A stretch of 59,438 nucleotides of DNA from CAKRJP01 sp963589425 (GCA_963589425.1 CAVAKZ010000090.1:1-59438); one strand, 5' to 3'. Shown: positions 9,334-16,389, numbered from the stretch's first letter. Notes: generated from the letters alone by a model not told the origin. Made by a program: numbers and translations.

Positions 9334-9490
9334 TACCTTCGTCCTCCCCATTCTGGATTGTCATAACAGTGAGCGCTAACCCACCAAAAAGTAAAGAGGC
9401 ACTCAGCAGAATGCCCCCTGTGATATGTCTTTTTCTCTTTGTATCCAATATGTAATCCATCATGGATATAAAGTTTCCTACGCCCTCCAT
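9326..9490 (-). CDS. small membrane protein, 54 aa
   Basis: The start at 9490 is set by GGAAAGGAG just upstream and by the one-base TAATG overlap with the 30-residue gene. One hydrophobic segment (about residues 25-42) lies between a basic middle (KRKRH) and an acidic tail. It probably inserts with other small membrane proteins of the operon. Function unknown. Confidence 0.6.
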   Translation of the reverse strand: MEGVGNFISMMDYILDTKRKRHITGGILLSASLLFGGLALTVMTIQNGEDEGNE

Positions 9491-9582
9491 TAGCGCTCCT
9501 TTCCGCCCATAAGAACGGCAAGACCACCAACAAAGCATACACCAGCAAATGCTGAAAATGTTAATCCTATTAAACCTGTCAT
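9490..9582 (-). CDS. very small membrane protein, 30 aa
   Basis: A short ORF of 30 residues, almost entirely one Gly/Ala-rich transmembrane helix ending in KER. AAAGGAG lies upstream of the ATG at 9582 and the stop overlaps the next start. The clean spacing, ribosome site and coupling argue that it is real despite its size. Confidence 0.55.
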   Translation of the reverse strand: MTGLIGLTFSAFAGVCFVGGLAVLMGGKER

Positions 9583-9598
9583 AATACAAGTCTCCTTT

Positions 9599-10168
9599 CT
9601 ACTTATAGCTTGAAAAATAATGATTCCCTACTTGAAACATCGGTGTTCCGTATTTTCCATATCCACCAGCTGTGAAGAACATAGTATCTGTATTGCTTCG
9701 TGATTTAAGTTCTTCCTCTACCAGCTGGCAAATATCGTCCTGCACAGTACATTTATTCACTCGTCCGTTCCACATAGATGAGAACTGACTTTTTTGATAA
9801 ATGACATCGTGGACTGTGTTTGGAAAATATGTAGAATCTACTCGATTTAAAATCGTATCGATTACCAATCGCTTTCCTTCCTCACATTCACCCTCAGCTT
9901 CTGCCATGGTAACGAGAGCAATCAGCTCGATATCTTCTCGTGACAATAATTCTTCGTCCTCCACGCACTCTTCGATTTCAACTGCCGACACCGTTTCCTC
10001 TAAGGGTTGTTCAGAAATAATTACGATAGGTTCAGCTTGTATAGTCGGCTGCACTTCAATTACTTCTTGCTGAATTTCCGGCTCATCAGAGCATTTAAAA
10101 CCAGTAAGAACAATCGACAATGCACAAAGAGTCGGGAGGAGCATTCTACGAACAATATAATTTCGCAT
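9599..10168 (-). CDS. SleB/CwlJ-type cell wall hydrolase, exported
   Basis: 189 residues from the ATG at 10168 (GAGGAGG upstream; an in-frame ATG at 10183 overlaps that site). It has an N-terminal signal or anchor (about residues 5-24), a Glu/Pro/Val-rich linker, and a C-terminal domain with the SleB/Hydrolase_2 signature: IALVTMAEAEGE followed by ILNRVDS and FSSMWNG. Family members cleave peptidoglycan; the conserved Glu of the AEAE segment is the likely catalytic acid. It lies in the early membrane-protein cluster, far from the holin and endolysin, so it may act in entry, wall remodelling or exclusion rather than final lysis. Confidence 0.8.
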   Translation of the reverse strand: MRNYIVRRMLLPTLCALSIVLTGFKCSDEPEIQQEVIEVQPTIQAEPIVIISEQPLEETVSAVEIEECVEDEELLSREDIELIALVTMAEAEGECEEGKRLVIDTILNRVDSTYFPNTVHDVIYQKSQFSSMWNGRVNKCTVQDDICQLVEEELKSRSNTDTMFFTAGGYGKYGTPMFQVGNHYFSSYK

Positions 10169-10185
10169 ATGTCCTCCTCTCATGC

Positions 10186-11109
10186 TCAGATCAGTTCCAG
10201 AATCGGTCCGTCTACGTTAAACTCCAGTAGAATAGCACGCTCGTATCCGCCATTCTCAGTCTCACGATTGGTCTCCAGAATACCGAAATCTACAAAATTA
10301 TCTCCGTTTTCATTGCCATCCGGCTTATAAATCCAACCAACTGTCTGACTCATCTTCGTACGTTTAATGCCGAGTGCATCATACACATCACTGAGGAACA
10401 AATATCCATCCGCTTTCAGTCTGTCATTTGCCAATGCTTCCTGCGAACGCAGATACATGAGATTGTAGTCTTCATTGTTTTCGTAGTTCAGACAAGTCTC
10501 GTCAAAGAATCTGGAGTAATCACTCTCGGTCGGTGTCGCAATATCAACAGTGGATTTTACCTTCTTTTCCTTTCCACTGTCCGGGTCTGTTACCATCTCT
10601 TCAAATTTCTTTGCTTTGATGTTGTAACGAAGCTCTTTGTCAACCTCAGCGCCAAAACGATCTACAACACGAGTGCGATACTCCTTGAATGTCTTATCAA
10701 CAGTCGCATAAGCTGCTGCCAGCGCCACATTTCTCTTTCTCAGAATGTTGTGAGAAGCCACGATACTTGTGATTGACAGTGCTCCGAGGGCTACAGATGG
10801 TGCATACAACTTAGCCAGTTTTACTCCGGTCTGTACGTAAACAATAGCTAAATCCTTCTTAGCATCATCCTTGGAATACTTTTCAGTCATGGACTCATCG
10901 TCCGCATACTTATGAATGGTCTCGATGTTATTCTTAGATTCCTCCAGAACACTACTTAACTTAGTAGTTGCTCTGCACGCCATAACCGTGCTTGCAACTG
11001 TGCCTACAACACCAGCTACAACCAGAATTTCCGGGCTGTGCTTCTTAAGTTTCAAGCTAACTTTGCCGAAAGTTGCAGAAACGTTCTTCATGATTTCTTC
11101 TTTCTTCAT
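10186..11109 (-). CDS. DUF6353-family membrane protein, copy A
   Basis: 307 residues. An N-terminal hairpin of hydrophobic helices has the family pattern HSPEILVVAG...VMACRATTK (about residues 24-50), followed by a second hydrophobic pair (about 95-130) and a cytoplasmic domain rich in Lys/Glu. Near the C-terminus is YLFLSDVYDALGI...VGWIY, a short module also present in the two paralogs and in the 11371-11967 product. It is one of three paralogs in this window. No function is established; a membrane or superinfection role is speculation. Confidence 0.75.
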   Translation of the reverse strand: MKKEEIMKNVSATFGKVSLKLKKHSPEILVVAGVVGTVASTVMACRATTKLSSVLEESKNNIETIHKYADDESMTEKYSKDDAKKDLAIVYVQTGVKLAKLYAPSVALGALSITSIVASHNILRKRNVALAAAYATVDKTFKEYRTRVVDRFGAEVDKELRYNIKAKKFEEMVTDPDSGKEKKVKSTVDIATPTESDYSRFFDETCLNYENNEDYNLMYLRSQEALANDRLKADGYLFLSDVYDALGIKRTKMSQTVGWIYKPDGNENGDNFVDFGILETNRETENGGYERAILLEFNVDGPILELI

Positions 11110-11110
11110 A

Positions 11111-11359
11111 TCAATTATTCTCCTTCTTATTCTCTAAATATTCGATCAAATGCTGTGTATACCACATAATCTTCTTCAAATCCTGTATGCCATTCTTATG
11201 CTTCCAACGGCACGCATACTTGATAATGTTTCCCGTATCAGTTGCTTCGATTCCCTGTAAATCGGATGTGAACGCCTGTATTACGTCTATTACCTCTAAA
11301 CCATATTTAGACTGATAATGACTCGGATGAGATACCATTTTATCGTCTGATTCGTACAT
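11111..11359 (-). CDS. DUF3310-family protein
   Basis: 82 residues matching the DUF3310 pattern common in phages: HPSHYQSKYGLEVIDVI, then TGNIIKYACRWKHKNG and DLKKIMWYTQHLIEYL. The conserved His, Arg, Trp and Lys residues suggest a small nucleotide- or nucleic-acid-handling protein, but its biochemistry is unsettled. It is spaced tightly with DUF6353 copy A. Confidence 0.85.
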   Translation of the reverse strand: MYESDDKMVSHPSHYQSKYGLEVIDVIQAFTSDLQGIEATDTGNIIKYACRWKHKNGIQDLKKIMWYTQHLIEYLENKKENN

Positions 11360-11370
11360 AAATATCCCTC

Positions 11371-11967
11371 CTAATTCAACGGTAATGCTTTCGGAAGCTT
11401 AATCATGTAGCCGTCTCTAACACGGACTACGGATGCGTTCCGAATATCAGTCCAACCGTACTTATTGTCCGTATAATTTCCAGAAACACCTACAAGGTCA
11501 TAGAAATCAGCTACACTTACAAGCTGATATGTGGCTATCAGTTCATCCATTCTTGCTAATACATCTTCCGCTTCACCACGACTTTCCAGAATAATATCAT
11601 CATAGTCGTATCCGGTTCTTGTTCTCGGTGTATTTCCGTAATCTCTACGGTCTCTGTCCTCATAGTATTTACGATAGGACACCTTAGAAGCCGTTGAGGC
11701 TTTTCCTCTGGAACTTCCATTCACACCAAGGAACGCCCTCACTGCATCAAGAATGATGTCTTTTACTGCCGGTACCACGATGTCTTCGAAAATATAACTC
11801 TTCACATCATCCACGTCCTCCGGCACAAACACGTTCGTAATCTTTTGAAGACCTGTTTTCTTCTTTGATTTGACAGAGCCACTGACAATCTTCTCCACCT
11901 TTTTCTCTGGAATATCATCAACTTGCGTCTGTCGTGATTTGTGGGAATTAGACTTGTATTCCTCCAT
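11371..11967 (-). CDS. phage protein with DFYDLVG C-terminal module
   Basis: 198 residues. The Lys/Ser-rich N-terminus (1-45) looks disordered, an amphipathic helix (about 50-85) follows, then an Arg/Tyr-rich linker, then a compact C-terminal module with LVSVADFYDLVGV and KYGWTDIRNASVVRVRDGY. The VADFYDLVG...GW part resembles the C-termini of the DUF6353 paralogs, suggesting a shared interaction module. Proteins with this ending are widespread in Gram-positive phages; function unknown. Confidence 0.7.
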   Translation of the reverse strand: MEEYKSNSHKSRQTQVDDIPEKKVEKIVSGSVKSKKKTGLQKITNVFVPEDVDDVKSYIFEDIVVPAVKDIILDAVRAFLGVNGSSRGKASTASKVSYRKYYEDRDRRDYGNTPRTRTGYDYDDIILESRGEAEDVLARMDELIATYQLVSVADFYDLVGVSGNYTDNKYGWTDIRNASVVRVRDGYMIKLPKALPLN

Positions 11968-11983
11968 TTATTTGATTCTCCTT

Positions 11984-12181
11984 TCAATCTACCGTTACTA
12001 CTTTTCCCGGGAGGCTAATCCTTGTACCCGGAATACGGTTTGTTTTCTTCTTAAACTGATATACCAGATTGCTTCTAGCTTTCTTTTCGGACACTGCGTA
12101 CGTAGACCCTTGCCATCTGTTTGCAACACAAGTGTCAAATTCCATAACCGGTCCGTCGTACATGTATTGATTCATAGGCAC
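11984..12181 (-). CDS. hypothetical protein, 65 aa
   Basis: A short basic protein with a KKK-containing middle and predicted beta strands at its end. It starts 5 bases into the operon leader after the 12.2 kb terminator region and is followed at once by the 198-residue gene. Family not recognised. Confidence 0.55.
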   Translation of the reverse strand: MPMNQYMYDGPVMEFDTCVANRWQGSTYAVSEKKARSNLVYQFKKKTNRIPGTRISLPGKVVTVD

Positions 12182-12185
12182 CTCC

Positions 12186-12238
12186 CGTAAAAAAGCAAAA
12201 GGGAAAGCACCTTGCTACAGGTACTCTCCCTCTGTCTG
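12186..12238 (-). terminator. strong intrinsic terminator
   Basis: On the minus strand a 12-bp stem (AGGGAGAGTACC with GGTGCTTTCCCT, two G-T pairs) and an 8-base loop are followed by a T-rich run. It ends the 90-residue membrane protein gene and separates two groups of small genes. Confidence 0.75.
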
Positions 12239-12252
12239 AACCATAGATTCAA

Positions 12253-12525
12253 TTATTCATCTAAGTCATCATCAAAATCACATTCTTCAAACTCGCCGTC
12301 GACGATATCGTCCTTCTGCTGCTTAGCCGCCTTACGATTCTCACGCCAGTTCTTGAATTTAGCTGCTGCCGGAGCAACTACGAATTTGTAGGTTAATCCA
12401 CCCGCAATCATAGCTAATCCGATAGTTGTTGCCGTCTTCATACCGCCGTTAGAAGTCGCTTTAACGATCTCCTCAGTAGTTGTTTCGATAACCTCTTCGT
12501 TGTTCATAATTTCGTTGTTTTCCAT
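12253..12525 (-). CDS. single-pass membrane protein with acidic tail, 90 aa
   Basis: The start at 12525 follows AAAGGAGG; the ATG at 12546 lies before that site. The N-terminus is Glu/Asn-rich, one hydrophobic segment spans about residues 28-52, then come basic residues (NWRENRKAAKQQK) and an acidic C-terminus (DFDDDLDE). The positive-inside rule puts the C-terminus in the cytoplasm. Function unknown. Confidence 0.65.
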   Translation of the reverse strand: MENNEIMNNEEVIETTTEEIVKATSNGGMKTATTIGLAMIAGGLTYKFVVAPAAAKFKNWRENRKAAKQQKDDIVDGEFEECDFDDDLDE

Positions 12526-12563
12526 GATATGTCCTCCTTTTGACATTGAAATATGTATTCTTC

Positions 12564-12588
12564 CATAATAGTATTTGTAATTTTTGCG
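12564..12588 (-). promoter_or_regulatory. P-element 1 (CGCA-N16-TTATG)
   Basis: A copy of the 25-bp element seen 12 times, with CGCA and TTATG exactly 16 bases apart and ACA in between. It lies before the 90-residue membrane protein gene. Confidence 0.65.
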
Positions 12589-12591
12589 GAT

Positions 12592-13365
12592 TTACATCAA
12601 CCGCCGAAAATCATACCTTGGTCCGTAACCATAATCGATTACCAGACAAGGCGTTCCATCCGTAGCAAGCTGAGAGCTGAAATGTAGGTCAATATACCCA
12701 TCATCAATATTCCATCCAAGGTCTTCTCCCAGTTTCACCGGTTCCAGACCAATCTCATAGTAGAACTCGTTGAGTGAAATATACATTTCATCTCGCATCT
12801 GACGATTCAGCTCATTTTCCGCTTTTTTCAGCTTATCGATATCGGACTTAAAATATCTTCCCGATACAACGTCAAAGCATAGTGTTTCGCCCTTAGCAGT
12901 GATGATAACTTCTTTGTTCTCCACAGGATTTTTCTCTAAACGCTCTTTTGCAACAGCGTCGCGTACTGTCTGTTCTTTCTTCTCGCCAATGGTTTCAATG
13001 ACTTTCTTCTGATAATCTCTCAATGTAGACTCTGAAAGTGTATAAGCCGCAGTAAGTGCTGCATTACGTCTGGCATTTACCGAGCTTGCCCCGATCAGAC
13101 ACACTACTGATACTGTTCCAGTAACAGCGGCTGGAATATAACACTTCCAGGCAGTCTTAACCACGTCAGCCGGTTCAAGTTTATCGACATTTTGTCTCTT
13201 TTTCTCATCATCTAGTAGGCGGATAGCTTTGGGCGTCGCCCGTACCGCCATCACAGTAGTCGTTACCATCCCGGCAATTCCAACCCCAGTAAGAATTTCA
13301 GGACTGTGCTTTACCGTGGCAGATTTCACATTTTTACAAATCTTGCTTAAATTTGGTTTGTGCAT
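12592..13365 (-). CDS. DUF6353-family membrane protein, copy B
   Basis: 257 residues from the ATG at 13365, which GGAGG precedes by nine bases. The family signature HSPEILTGVGIAG and VMAVRATPKA is at about residues 17-45, with a second hydrophobic pair (about 70-105) around CYIPAAVTGTVSVVC. A charged domain follows, then a C-terminal module with ISLNEFYYEIGL and LGWNIDDGYIDL. It lies directly downstream of the remote DGR target gene, 48 bases beyond that stop, so the variable protein and this membrane protein are probably co-transcribed. Confidence 0.75.
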   Translation of the reverse strand: MHKPNLSKICKNVKSATVKHSPEILTGVGIAGMVTTTVMAVRATPKAIRLLDDEKKRQNVDKLEPADVVKTAWKCYIPAAVTGTVSVVCLIGASSVNARRNAALTAAYTLSESTLRDYQKKVIETIGEKKEQTVRDAVAKERLEKNPVENKEVIITAKGETLCFDVVSGRYFKSDIDKLKKAENELNRQMRDEMYISLNEFYYEIGLEPVKLGEDLGWNIDDGYIDLHFSSQLATDGTPCLVIDYGYGPRYDFRRLM

Positions 13366-13391
13366 TTCTGTTTTCCTCCATAAATTCTTCG

Positions 13392-13427
13392 AACGTGGCA
13401 TTCGCCACGGGATTTATCTAACCAACC
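13392..13427 (-). promoter_or_regulatory. DGR target-site module with hairpin (VR2)
   Basis: 36 bp identical to 26477-26512 beside the other variable repeat. It contains a 6-bp inverted repeat, CGTGGC and GCCACG, around a 4-base loop (13394-13409). In Bordetella phage BPP-1 a hairpin just downstream of the variable repeat promotes retrohoming; the position here is the same. It is absent next to the template repeat. Confidence 0.75.
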
Positions 13428-14130
13428 AGAATTCCGGACGAACCCCACAAGAGATCGAAGCGCCGTCGCAGTTCGAACTGCCATAGTTGCCCACACAAGC
13501 GAAAAACGTCGAAGACACGTTTTTCTTTGTGGCGTTTCTGAGCCAGCCATATGATATGTTGTTGTCGTAATAAGCTACTCGATTACGTCTTAATTTCATC
13601 AATGGAAGTTGCGCATTGTCATCTCTCTCGAATGTATTACGATTCCACTCGTCATCCCAGCCAAACATCTGTCCAACGGTAGGAATCGTTAAATTCGACA
13701 TTCTTTTACGGAATTCCTGAGGAAATTTATTGAACAATTCCACGTCAATCCAGTCCTTAAGATCGGATTCATCGTAACCACCTTTGTTGGTGTTTTCGTT
13801 ATTCATAGGGCGTTGAGTCACATAATCGTCAAATATAAACAGGACTTTGTCGTCCGTAACCTTGTGAACGGTTGCCGCGAATGTTCCCAGTCCCTCTAAC
13901 GGGATTTCAATCTGGTCGCCAACCTCGATATTATCAGGAAGGAATGTATCTTCTTTTCCAAATAAAGCATTGATAAGCTCTTTCGTATCTAATTTACAAT
14001 ACTCGTTAGAGTCAGTATTACTAGAAACCGCAATGTATTTCCTATACATTCTCTCTATAGTCGGAATATCTACTCCCTTGGTGGACAGGTTAATAATCTC
14101 TTCTCCTAAAGTCATTTCTCTTGTACACAT
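13414..14130 (-). CDS. DGR target protein 2 (remote variable protein), DUF6273-like
   Basis: 238 residues. The N-terminal 75 residues are helical. A domain (about 80-238) follows with the layout of DUF6273/formylglycine-type C-type lectin folds, including DWIDVELFNKFPQEFRKRM, YGWLRNA and a final GVRPEFWLVR. The last 40 residues contain a variable repeat (13434-13519) that differs from the template at 25385-25470 at 17 positions, all template adenines on the coding strand. There is no signal peptide or membrane helix. It sits among early small genes, not tail genes, so its ligand could be inside the cell or at the membrane with DUF6353 proteins; this is inference. Confidence 0.88.
   Translation of the reverse strand: MCTREMTLGEEIINLSTKGVDIPTIERMYRKYIAVSSNTDSNEYCKLDTKELINALFGKEDTFLPDNIEVGDQIEIPLEGLGTFAATVHKVTDDKVLFIFDDYVTQRPMNNENTNKGGYDESDLKDWIDVELFNKFPQEFRKRMSNLTIPTVGQMFGWDDEWNRNTFERDDNAQLPLMKLRRNRVAYYDNNISYGWLRNATKKNVSSTFFACVGNYGSSNCDGASISCGVRPEFWLVR
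13434..13519 (-). repeat. DGR variable repeat VR2
   Basis: 86 bp aligning without gaps to the template at 25385-25470. Asn codons of the template are read here as Phe, Cys, Gly, Asn, Tyr, Ser, Asn, Asp, Gly, Ile and Cys, and a Thr and a Tyr codon are also changed at their A. The invariant framework (VSST, GVRP) is kept. Confidence 0.9.
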
Positions 14131-14164
14131 ATGTGTATTCTCCTTTCAAAATATAAATCGTTAG

Positions 14165-14449
14165 CTATGAAATCAGCAGGTCAATAATCCATTCCATCAT
14201 GTCTTTTGCACAAGAAAAAACATAGCTTGTCCTTGAATTCACACAAGAATAAGCATTCATTTCATCTCGAAACGTCTCAATCACAAGCAATGGCGGAATA
14301 TCTGGATACTTGTAAAGCTGAGATAACACCTCTTGTCCAGCCCACCGCATATAACTTGCCTGTTTGAAATCATAGCCGCATTGCTTTACTGGTATTGTTG
14401 CTATGGCATAATGAACAGTATAAATAGCTCGCTCGTTCGGTGCATTCAT
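14165..14449 (-). CDS. hypothetical protein, 94 aa (paralog of the 15511-15828 product)
   Basis: A soluble protein. The central KQASYMRWAGQEVLSQL and the final helix (MMEWIIDLL) line up with EKASYSIWAIDELKRYI and VLDIL in the 105-residue protein encoded at 15511-15828, so the two look like diverged paralogs, each near a DUF6353 gene. Function unknown. Confidence 0.6.
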   Translation of the reverse strand: MNAPNERAIYTVHYAIATIPVKQCGYDFKQASYMRWAGQEVLSQLYKYPDIPPLLVIETFRDEMNAYSCVNSRTSYVFSCAKDMMEWIIDLLIS

Positions 14450-14462
14450 TCATCTCCTCCAA

Positions 14463-14493
14463 AAGAAAAAGCGAAAGAGCCGTGTTAGGACTC
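14463..14493 (-). terminator. stop-codon-embedding terminator
   Basis: A variant (GAGTCC, loop TAACAC, GGCTC, then T-rich) of a terminator repeated elsewhere. The TAA stop of the 55-residue gene is the start of the loop. Confidence 0.65.
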
Positions 14494-14652
14494 CTCCGCT
14501 TCATCTTTCTTGGCTAGCGCCTCATTTACTTTCTGTTCAATTTTTTCGTCCATTTTCTGTTCATTTACCCAATCGGTAATCAGGTTTACCCCAACTCCGA
14601 TAATGGTAGCTGCCACTCCAATAGCCTTAATCAATTTACTTTTATCTCGCAT
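14485..14652 (-). CDS. small membrane protein, 55 aa
   Basis: It begins MRDKSKLIK, followed by one hydrophobic helix (about residues 9-25) and an acidic/basic amphipathic tail ending in AEES. AGGAGAG lies upstream of the ATG at 14652. It is a single-gene cassette between a P-element and a terminator that contains its stop codon. Confidence 0.65.
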   Translation of the reverse strand: MRDKSKLIKAIGVAATIIGVGVNLITDWVNEQKMDEKIEQKVNEALAKKDEAEES

Positions 14653-14668
14653 ATTAGCACTCTCCTTT

Positions 14669-14693
14669 CATAAAACAACTTGCGATTTATGCG
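14669..14693 (-). promoter_or_regulatory. P-element 2
   Basis: CGCA-N16-TTATG followed by AAAGGAG, which also serves as the ribosome site of the 55-residue gene. It overlaps the 3' end of the upstream DUF6353 copy C gene. Confidence 0.65.
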
Positions 14694-15493
14694 TCCTCCA
14701 ACGTCGGAGTAAACACCATGTCGATTACATAGACCTCAAGACCGTCCTCTAAAACAGTTTTCCTGTGATTGAAATCTATCCAGCCGATACCGTCTTCGTA
14801 AAACCATCCAAGTTCATCTCCGCCGTCAATCTGCTCGATTCCAAGGAAGTCATAAAAATCATTTACACATACACCAGCTCCAAGAATCCAATTTCGATTC
14901 AGATGATACTCAGCCTCTAACACCTGAATAATTGTGCCCTCGAAATATCTTCTAGAAAATGTGTCGTAGAATAGCCTCATATCATCCGGATTACGCTCGT
15001 CAAACGATAAAGACGTCGATTGACATAATCCATTAGCCGAAATATAAACATCCCTTGATCGTTCAGTCGCTATGGTATCGATAATTCTTTGATGTGCCTC
15101 GTCGCCATACAGCTCTTTCAGCTTATCTTTATAAGCGTTATAGGAATCATTCAGTAACGCATAGGCACTCGCGATTGCCGCCTGCTGATGTTTACTCAGA
15201 ACATTTGCTCCAAATATACAGAATATTGTAGCTGTGCCGCTGATAGCTGCCGGAATATAACAAATCCAAGCTGACTGTACAGCTTCCAGTTTGCTATAGG
15301 CGTCCGGGTCGCCGTCATGTTTTTCACGGCTGTCCGCTCTGATTTTTCTAAGAGCATTCGGCGTCGCCCGTACCGCCATTGCTGATGTGATCACAACACC
15401 GATAGCACCAAGACACGACAGAATCGTTGGTGACGCTTTTCTCAGATGAATTTTTGACCTCCGAGCAAGTCTTTGAAGGTTTAGTTTCTTCAT
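14687..15493 (-). CDS. DUF6353-family membrane protein, copy C
   Basis: 268 residues from the ATG at 15493 (AAAGGAG upstream). It has the family signature ASPTILSCLGAIG and AMAVRATPNA (about 18-46), a second hydrophobic pair around CYIPAAISGTATIFC (about 74-100), a charged middle, and the C-terminal module VNDFYDFLGI...DELGWFYEDGIGWIDF. It is closest to copy B. Its ATG shortly follows the 105-residue gene, so they form a two-gene unit. Confidence 0.75.
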   Translation of the reverse strand: MKKLNLQRLARRSKIHLRKASPTILSCLGAIGVVITSAMAVRATPNALRKIRADSREKHDGDPDAYSKLEAVQSAWICYIPAAISGTATIFCIFGANVLSKHQQAAIASAYALLNDSYNAYKDKLKELYGDEAHQRIIDTIATERSRDVYISANGLCQSTSLSFDERNPDDMRLFYDTFSRRYFEGTIIQVLEAEYHLNRNWILGAGVCVNDFYDFLGIEQIDGGDELGWFYEDGIGWIDFNHRKTVLEDGLEVYVIDMVFTPTLEDA

Positions 15494-15510
15494 TGTGTTC
15501 TCCTTTCGCA

Positions 15511-15828
15511 TTATTGCATAGCATGTAAAATATCAAGGACGTCTGTGGACACGTCCATTGCTACCAGAAACATTGTGTTATTGTCCGGTCTAATCTTAGA
15601 AAGGGTTTTCATTTTTTCACGAAAATCCCTCGTAAATATAATGAAAGCCCTTACCGAACCTGTATTTCTTGGAAACAGTCTACCAGCGATGTATCGTTTT
15701 AATTCGTCAATAGCCCATATGGAATAGCTGGCTTTTTCAAATTCTCGTCTTCTTGTCCAATGACACGGAAACCATACGTCCATTTTATAGGCATCACTTA
15801 GCATCAAATCTAATTGTTCAATTGACAT
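15511..15828 (-). CDS. hypothetical protein, 105 aa
   Basis: A soluble protein with GGGAG upstream of its ATG. It resembles the 94-residue product at 14165-14449 (see that entry). Its stop lies just before the ribosome site of DUF6353 copy C. Confidence 0.6.
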   Translation of the reverse strand: MSIEQLDLMLSDAYKMDVWFPCHWTRRREFEKASYSIWAIDELKRYIAGRLFPRNTGSVRAFIIFTRDFREKMKTLSKIRPDNNTMFLVAMDVSTDVLDILHAMQ

Positions 15829-15866
15829 TTGTTTTTCTCCCTTCTGATAATCTGCAAAAATAAAAG

Positions 15867-15940
15867 AGAAACAGGATGGACTCGAACCATCGACCCTAGG
15901 ACTGTTACATCCTATGCTCTACCAACTGAGCTACTGTCTC
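15867..15940 (-). tRNA. tRNA-like gene with an 8-base anticodon loop
   Basis: A cloverleaf reads on the minus strand: acceptor GAGACAG with CTGTTTC (one G-T pair), D-arm GCTC/GAGC with AGTTGGTA, T-arm GATGG/CCATC with TTCGAGT, and a 5-base variable loop. The anticodon stem pairs as TAGGA with TCCTA, leaving an 8-base loop, TGTAACAG, instead of 7. Tyr (GTA, followed by A) fits the loop sequence best if the stem opens; otherwise a frameshift-decoding tRNA is possible. CCA is not encoded. A P-element lies immediately upstream. Confidence 0.75.
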
Positions 15941-15941
15941 T

Positions 15942-15966
15942 CATAATATGCCTTGTAAATTTTGCG
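15942..15966 (-). promoter_or_regulatory. P-element 3, before the tRNA
   Basis: CGCA-N16-TTATG ends two bases before the mature 5' end of the tRNA. Because a tRNA needs no ribosome site, this copy argues that the element is transcriptional rather than an extended Shine-Dalgarno region. Confidence 0.7.
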
Positions 15967-16007
15967 AAGTAAAAAGAAAAGAGGCGTTGCGTACGCCCCT
16001 GTTCCGG

Positions 16008-16085
16008 TTACGAATCGTGATGGTCGTCGCCTCTTAACACAATGCACACTCCTATCAAAATCAGTGCAAAACCTAATAAAGTCAT
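16008..16085 (-). CDS. very small membrane protein, 25 aa
   Basis: A short ORF of 25 residues: a single hydrophobic helix (TLLGFALILIGVCIVL) followed by RGDDHHDS. GGAGAG lies about 12 bases upstream of the ATG at 16085. It is directly preceded by a P-element and followed by a GGCG-type inverted repeat (about 15981-15998) with a T-rich run. Confidence 0.5.
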   Translation of the reverse strand: MTLLGFALILIGVCIVLRGDDHHDS

Positions 16086-16104
16086 TTTCTCATCACTCTC
16101 CTTT

Positions 16105-16129
16105 CATAAAGAGAGATGTATTTATTGCG
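16105..16129 (-). promoter_or_regulatory. P-element 4
   Basis: CGCA-N16-TTATG followed by AAAGGAG, driving the 25-residue gene. It is nearly identical to P-element 10. Confidence 0.65.
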
Positions 16130-16130
16130 A

Positions 16131-16165
16131 AGAAAAGGAAAGAGCCCTTGTTAGGACTCCTCCTC
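16131..16165 (-). terminator. stop-codon-embedding terminator
   Basis: GAGTCC-loop-GGGCTC followed by a T-rich run. The loop begins with the TAA stop of the upstream 61-residue ORF. The same core recurs at 18774 and 20077. Confidence 0.7.
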
Positions 16166-16336
16166 GTTCTTGAATTTACTTTTGATGGTATCCTTGATGT
16201 AATCTCTGGAAAACCAACCGAGTTCTAACACAAATACCAAAACCGTTAATACAATCACACCAAACCAGTGTTTCTTATAAAACTGTCCAGATAATTTACA
16301 TAACTCGGCATAATCCTTCCAAAATCTTTTCGTGAT
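16151..16336 (-). CDS. small membrane protein, 61 aa, ATC start
   Basis: A continuous frame from a stop just upstream to the TAA in the terminator. It encodes a basic N-terminus, one membrane helix (about residues 24-42, FGVIVLTVLVFVLELGW) and a charged tail ending EEES. GGAGG lies 5 bases before an ATC where ATG would be expected (I-T-K); no ATG, GTG or TTG is in a suitable place. Either a rare ATC start is used or the gene has lost its start and is decaying. Confidence 0.5.
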   Translation of the reverse strand: MTKRFWKDYAELCKLSGQFYKKHWFGVIVLTVLVFVLELGWFSRDYIKDTIKSKFKNEEES

Positions 16337-16364
16337 AAATACCTCCTATAAAATATATTCTTTT

Positions 16365-16389
16365 CATAAAAAGGGATGTAAAATGTGCG
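16365..16389 (-). promoter_or_regulatory. P-element 5
   Basis: CGCA-N16-TTATG, 28 bases before the ATC-start ORF's ribosome site. Confidence 0.65.

Noticed and set aside
15962..16228. 88-codon plus-strand ORF
   Set aside because: It runs antisense across two P-elements, a terminator and two small minus-strand genes that each have ribosome sites.
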